Shown in pieces: positions 62,140 through 64,000 of a DNA stretch of 64,000 bases. The stretch is from Luteibaculum sp964627445. Its GTDB lineage: Bacteria; Bacteroidota; Bacteroidia; Flavobacteriales_D; Luteibaculaceae. A program made the position numbers and the translations under genes. Each line of letters starts with the position of its first letter. Within the stretch, counting starts at the first letter, position 1. The DNA is taken from assembly GCA_964627445.1 (NCBI GenBank), contig CAZVJF010000003.1, positions 306,957-370,956 on the forward strand. Direction: 5' to 3'. The notes under the pieces were generated by a model. The model was not told the origin of the DNA. It ran no database searches and saw only the letters and a program-made list of their open reading frames with translations.

Positions 62140-62479
62140 TTTCTTTTCGATTTAAATAGTCTTCTAAAATTCTTTCAGCTGCTTTAACGGCTTTTTTATA
62201 GTCCTTGGTTGATTTCTTCAAAAAGCCTATTAAGCATACTACTTCGGTTGCCTGAGAAAAATTCAAATGGTCTATTGCGAAAAGAATTATCCTGTACTCA
62301 TTGCCAGCCTTGACTCTTAACTCGTAGAACTTAGTGGATTGTAATTTTTTGACGAAATGGGCATGAACCACTCTTTCAGTCATCATTACTTCCACAAGCT
62401 GAAAGAATTTCAATGCTACTCTTTCTCCTTGTTTGTCTACGAATGCCAAGCATTCTTCCGTAATATCCACTTCTCTCAC
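62132..62479 (-). CDS. HigB-like toxin (Gp49 family), GTG start
   Basis: The product is 115 aa from GTG 62479 (MREVDITEECLAFVDKQGERVALKF). Gp49/HigB-type features are FVKKLQSTKFYELRVKAGNEYRIILFAIDHLNF, then EVVCLIGFLKKSTKDYKKAVKAAERILEDY. It is predicted to be an mRNA interferase. It is first in a toxin-antitoxin operon. The start codon is a GTG with no better in-frame ATG nearby, so the exact N-terminus is unsure. Confidence 0.86.
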   Translation of the reverse strand: MREVDITEECLAFVDKQGERVALKFFQLVEVMMTERVVHAHFVKKLQSTKFYELRVKAGNEYRIILFAIDHLNFSQATEVVCLIGFLKKSTKDYKKAVKAAERILEDYLNRKENG

Positions 62480-62556
62480 GCCATAAATGTAACGAATTAG
62501 TTACGAAGAAGGTTTGGTTTTTTATTGAAATGAGGGTGTTTTTTTGTATTAGTGCC

Positions 62557-62640
62557 AACGGGAGTCCTTGCAAAAACCAGTAACGTAGCCCAGAATAGGC
62601 TGCATTTGGAATTTTAGGCAATACGTTATCACCCCGCTTC
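62557..62640 (+). repeat. module B copy 4
   Basis: It begins GCCAACGGGAGTCCTTGCAAAA and ends ...ATACGTTATCACCCCGCTTC. A 32-bp unique stretch separates it from the palindrome at 62673. Confidence 0.7.
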
Positions 62641-62672
62641 CCGCAACTCAATGATTTCCTGGCTTCTCGCTA

Positions 62673-62847
62673 CGCAGGGTTTGCAATCCTGCGCTGAGGC
62701 AATGTTCGTAATAGCCTCAAACGGTGTACAGCGGTAAAAACCATCTCAAAGTAACCGTTTCCCTAACCTGCTGCTTCGCGCTGGCGGTTCGTTCAACACT
62801 GCATTCATGCTGGGTCTTACAGACCGCACGAATGCTTAGTTATTGGG
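62673..62847 (+). repeat. palindrome plus module C copy 3
   Basis: A variant palindrome (GCAGGGTTTGCAATCCTGC) is followed by AATAGCCTCAAACGGTGTAC through CTGGGTCTTACAGACCGCAC. On the minus strand GCATTCGTGCGGTC and GACCCAGCATGAATGC form a strong hairpin just after the lipoprotein gene, which may act as its terminator. Confidence 0.7.
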
Positions 62848-62855
62848 CTTAGTTT

Positions 62856-63509
62856 TTATTTAACCTTTTGATACTGTACTATTTGTGATCCATCTTCATT
62901 AAAGGCTGAAAATTCAATAGGACCAATGTTTTCTGCAAAATAGTAGGAGGGAGATTCACTTTCGTTTATTCCAAAAAAATACTCATGAGTCACTTTTAAA
63001 ACATTAGTATAGACTGTGCCGTTCACCGAATATTCTGGGAGTAACTCTACTGTGGTATCTGTAAACGAGTTTTGGATTTCTCCGCTGCTGTTATTAAGGT
63101 GCGTCCCCCCAGCAACTACTAGGTCTTTGAAATTTCCTCTTATGTCAATGTGATCTACATTCGGCCCAGAATTTAATACCACATGTAACGTGTCCATTTT
63201 TGGCGATATTAGAAAGTAGTCTACTTGTTGAGTGAAGGATTTATCACAGTCGGGATCTTGAATTGATCTATCACTCTTGTTACTTACGATAAGGGTATCT
63301 AGCACTAGACTGTCAGTGCTGGAACTAAATACTAATACTTGATCGTTTTGAACAGGGCTACCAAATGAAATAGTTTTTTGATTGAGCTCAATATTCGATT
63401 TTTTACATCTCCCTCCGCATGACTGTATCATCATAAAGCACAGTACAGGAAGAAGACAAAAATTAGTCCAGTAAGTATGGGAGATATTTAACGAGTATTT
63501 TTTTTTCAT
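62856..63509 (-). CDS. predicted lipoprotein of unknown function
   Basis: The product is 217 aa from ATG 63509 (MKKKYSLNISHTYWTNF). The signal ends LCFMMIQSC-GG, a lipobox-like site. The mature part is beta-rich with SSTDSLVLDTLIVSNKSD and a VDYFLISPKMDTLHVVL segment. No family is recognised. It occupies its own cassette between module B copies 4 and 5, and like the FISUMP protein it is an exported single gene among toxin-antitoxin pairs. Confidence 0.65.
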   Translation of the reverse strand: MKKKYSLNISHTYWTNFCLLPVLCFMMIQSCGGRCKKSNIELNQKTISFGSPVQNDQVLVFSSSTDSLVLDTLIVSNKSDRSIQDPDCDKSFTQQVDYFLISPKMDTLHVVLNSGPNVDHIDIRGNFKDLVVAGGTHLNNSSGEIQNSFTDTTVELLPEYSVNGTVYTNVLKVTHEYFFGINESESPSYYFAENIGPIEFSAFNEDGSQIVQYQKVK

Positions 63510-63549
63510 GAAAAAGCTGAATATTCTACCCAGATTTAAATTATTGCCA

Positions 63550-63618
63550 ACGGGAGTCCCCACAAAAACCAGTAATGTAGCACAAAATAGACTGTATTTG
63601 GCGTTTTGAGGGGCTCTG
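63550..63618 (+). repeat. module B copy 5
   Basis: It begins AACGGGAGTCCCCACAAAAA, with GTAGCACAAAATAG downstream. It then leaves the consensus after ...TGATTGATATTC. Confidence 0.65.
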
Positions 63619-63734
63619 ATTGATATTCTCTTTCAAAAAGGCAGCAATTGGGGTTTAATTTTTTGTACAACAGTAGCTCAAAAATGACTGACAGATGCCA
63701 CCCAACGTTTACGCGTAGGCGTAATCTTTTTTCA

Positions 63735-63780
63735 CTTTGTCTTGACACAAAGTGGAGCAATCCCGATAGCTATCGGGATC
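63735..63780. repeat. REP-like palindromes in non-coding sequence
   Basis: CACTTTGT-CTTG-ACACAAAGTG forms a hairpin at 63733-63754, and TCCCGATAGCTATCGGGA (63761-63778) is a perfect 18-bp palindrome. Such sequences occur as dispersed repeats in other Bacteroidota. The region 63619-63945 holds no convincing gene. Confidence 0.6.
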
Positions 63781-63945
63781 AAGGCTGGGTTCCACTCGGT
63801 TGAAAAACCTAAAAAATCCAAGTGCAACCATGTGATCTCCCCTGTCGCTTCATGGTTTTACTAAGGCTTTTTTACGGTTTTTCTGCCCTCCCGTAACCAA
63901 GGCCGAAGGCGCATCTAATAAACCCGTGTTGGTGGTTTCTCGCTA

Positions 63946-64000
63946 CGCAGGATTTGCAATCCTGCGCCCTAGCCATACCCATAAACGCCCTGCCAAAGGA
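63946..64000 (+). mobile_element. module A copy 6, cut by the window edge
   Basis: The palindrome is followed by CCCTAGCCATACCCATAAACG and the start of the IS110 tail. It continues beyond the window, indicating that the array extends further right. Confidence 0.7.

Noticed and set aside
63536..63760. 74-aa minus-strand frame ending in module B
   Set aside because: It crosses module B and a REP-like palindrome, has no conserved domain and overlaps the lipoprotein start.
57107..64000. CRISPR array
   Set aside because: The repeats are long, divergent and irregularly spaced, separated by genes rather than short unique spacers, and no cas genes are present.
53309..64000. Classical integron with standard attC sites
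   Set aside because: No integrase gene is visible, and the GTT/AAC edges do not fit GTTRRRY/RYYYAAC except by chance at 60471-60477. The idea is kept only as an analogy in the findings.

Overview
The window is a stretch of a Bacteroidota chromosome, most likely a marine or aquatic flavobacterium-like organism. The evidence is eight secreted proteins ending in type IX secretion (T9SS) sorting domains, both the short type A form and the gliding-motility-associated type B form. Other support comes from several TAnnTTTG promoter boxes, a TonB-dependent receptor with a carboxypeptidase-like N-terminal domain, and lineage-typical families (DUF5606, DUF6438, DUF2911, the DUF1800/DUF1501 pair). The genus cannot be named from the sequence alone.

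Positions 1-52.7 kb are an ordinary, densely packed core region. In order: the tail of an acyl-CoA carboxylase; a DUF2911 protein divergent from a large T9SS-B protein; msrA; a secreted metallophosphoesterase; a holin-4-like membrane protein; a T9SS protein and a secreted endonuclease I. Next come glmM and a cysteine desulfurase on the minus strand, then a tight five-gene operon (TPR protein, phosphosulfolactate synthase, rhodanese, DUF368 lipid-carrier flippase, aroE). They are followed by the DUF1800/DUF1501 pair, a VOC protein, uvrB, a secreted serine protease, an M3 peptidase and DUF5606. Arginase and arginine decarboxylase are divergent. After them come a solo PD-(D/E)xK nuclease domain, holA, a TonB receptor, the pyrG-yidC-DUF6438 run, two giant paralogous T9SS-B proteins, an EI24 membrane protein, purB and an MsbA-like ABC transporter.

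From about 53.3 kb to the right edge the character changes. Every gene is on the minus strand, and genes occur as small cassettes separated by about 150-430 bp of mosaic repeats. The repeats are built from three modules (A, B, C below) joined at a 19-21 bp palindrome (core GCAGGATTTGCAATCCTGC, nine copies). Module A carries the last ~50 codons of an IS110-family transposase. The cassettes hold an ECF sigma/TraB/membrane-protein operon, an autoinhibited Fic protein, a FISUMP-domain secreted protein, an MntA-HepT toxin-antitoxin pair, two HigBA-like toxin-antitoxin pairs and a lipoprotein. The layout recalls an integron cassette array, with conserved GTT/AAC at cassette edges, but no integrase and no standard attC core is visible. 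It could instead be built from solo ends of IS110-like elements recombining at the palindrome. This array is the part of the window most worth a second look.

A second regulatory observation lies in the same region. A 12-bp plus 9-bp motif with identical 10-bp spacing occurs upstream of both the TraB-sigma operon and the small membrane gene downstream of it. It is a good candidate for the promoter recognised by the ECF sigma factor encoded there. No rRNA, tRNA or CRISPR array was seen.
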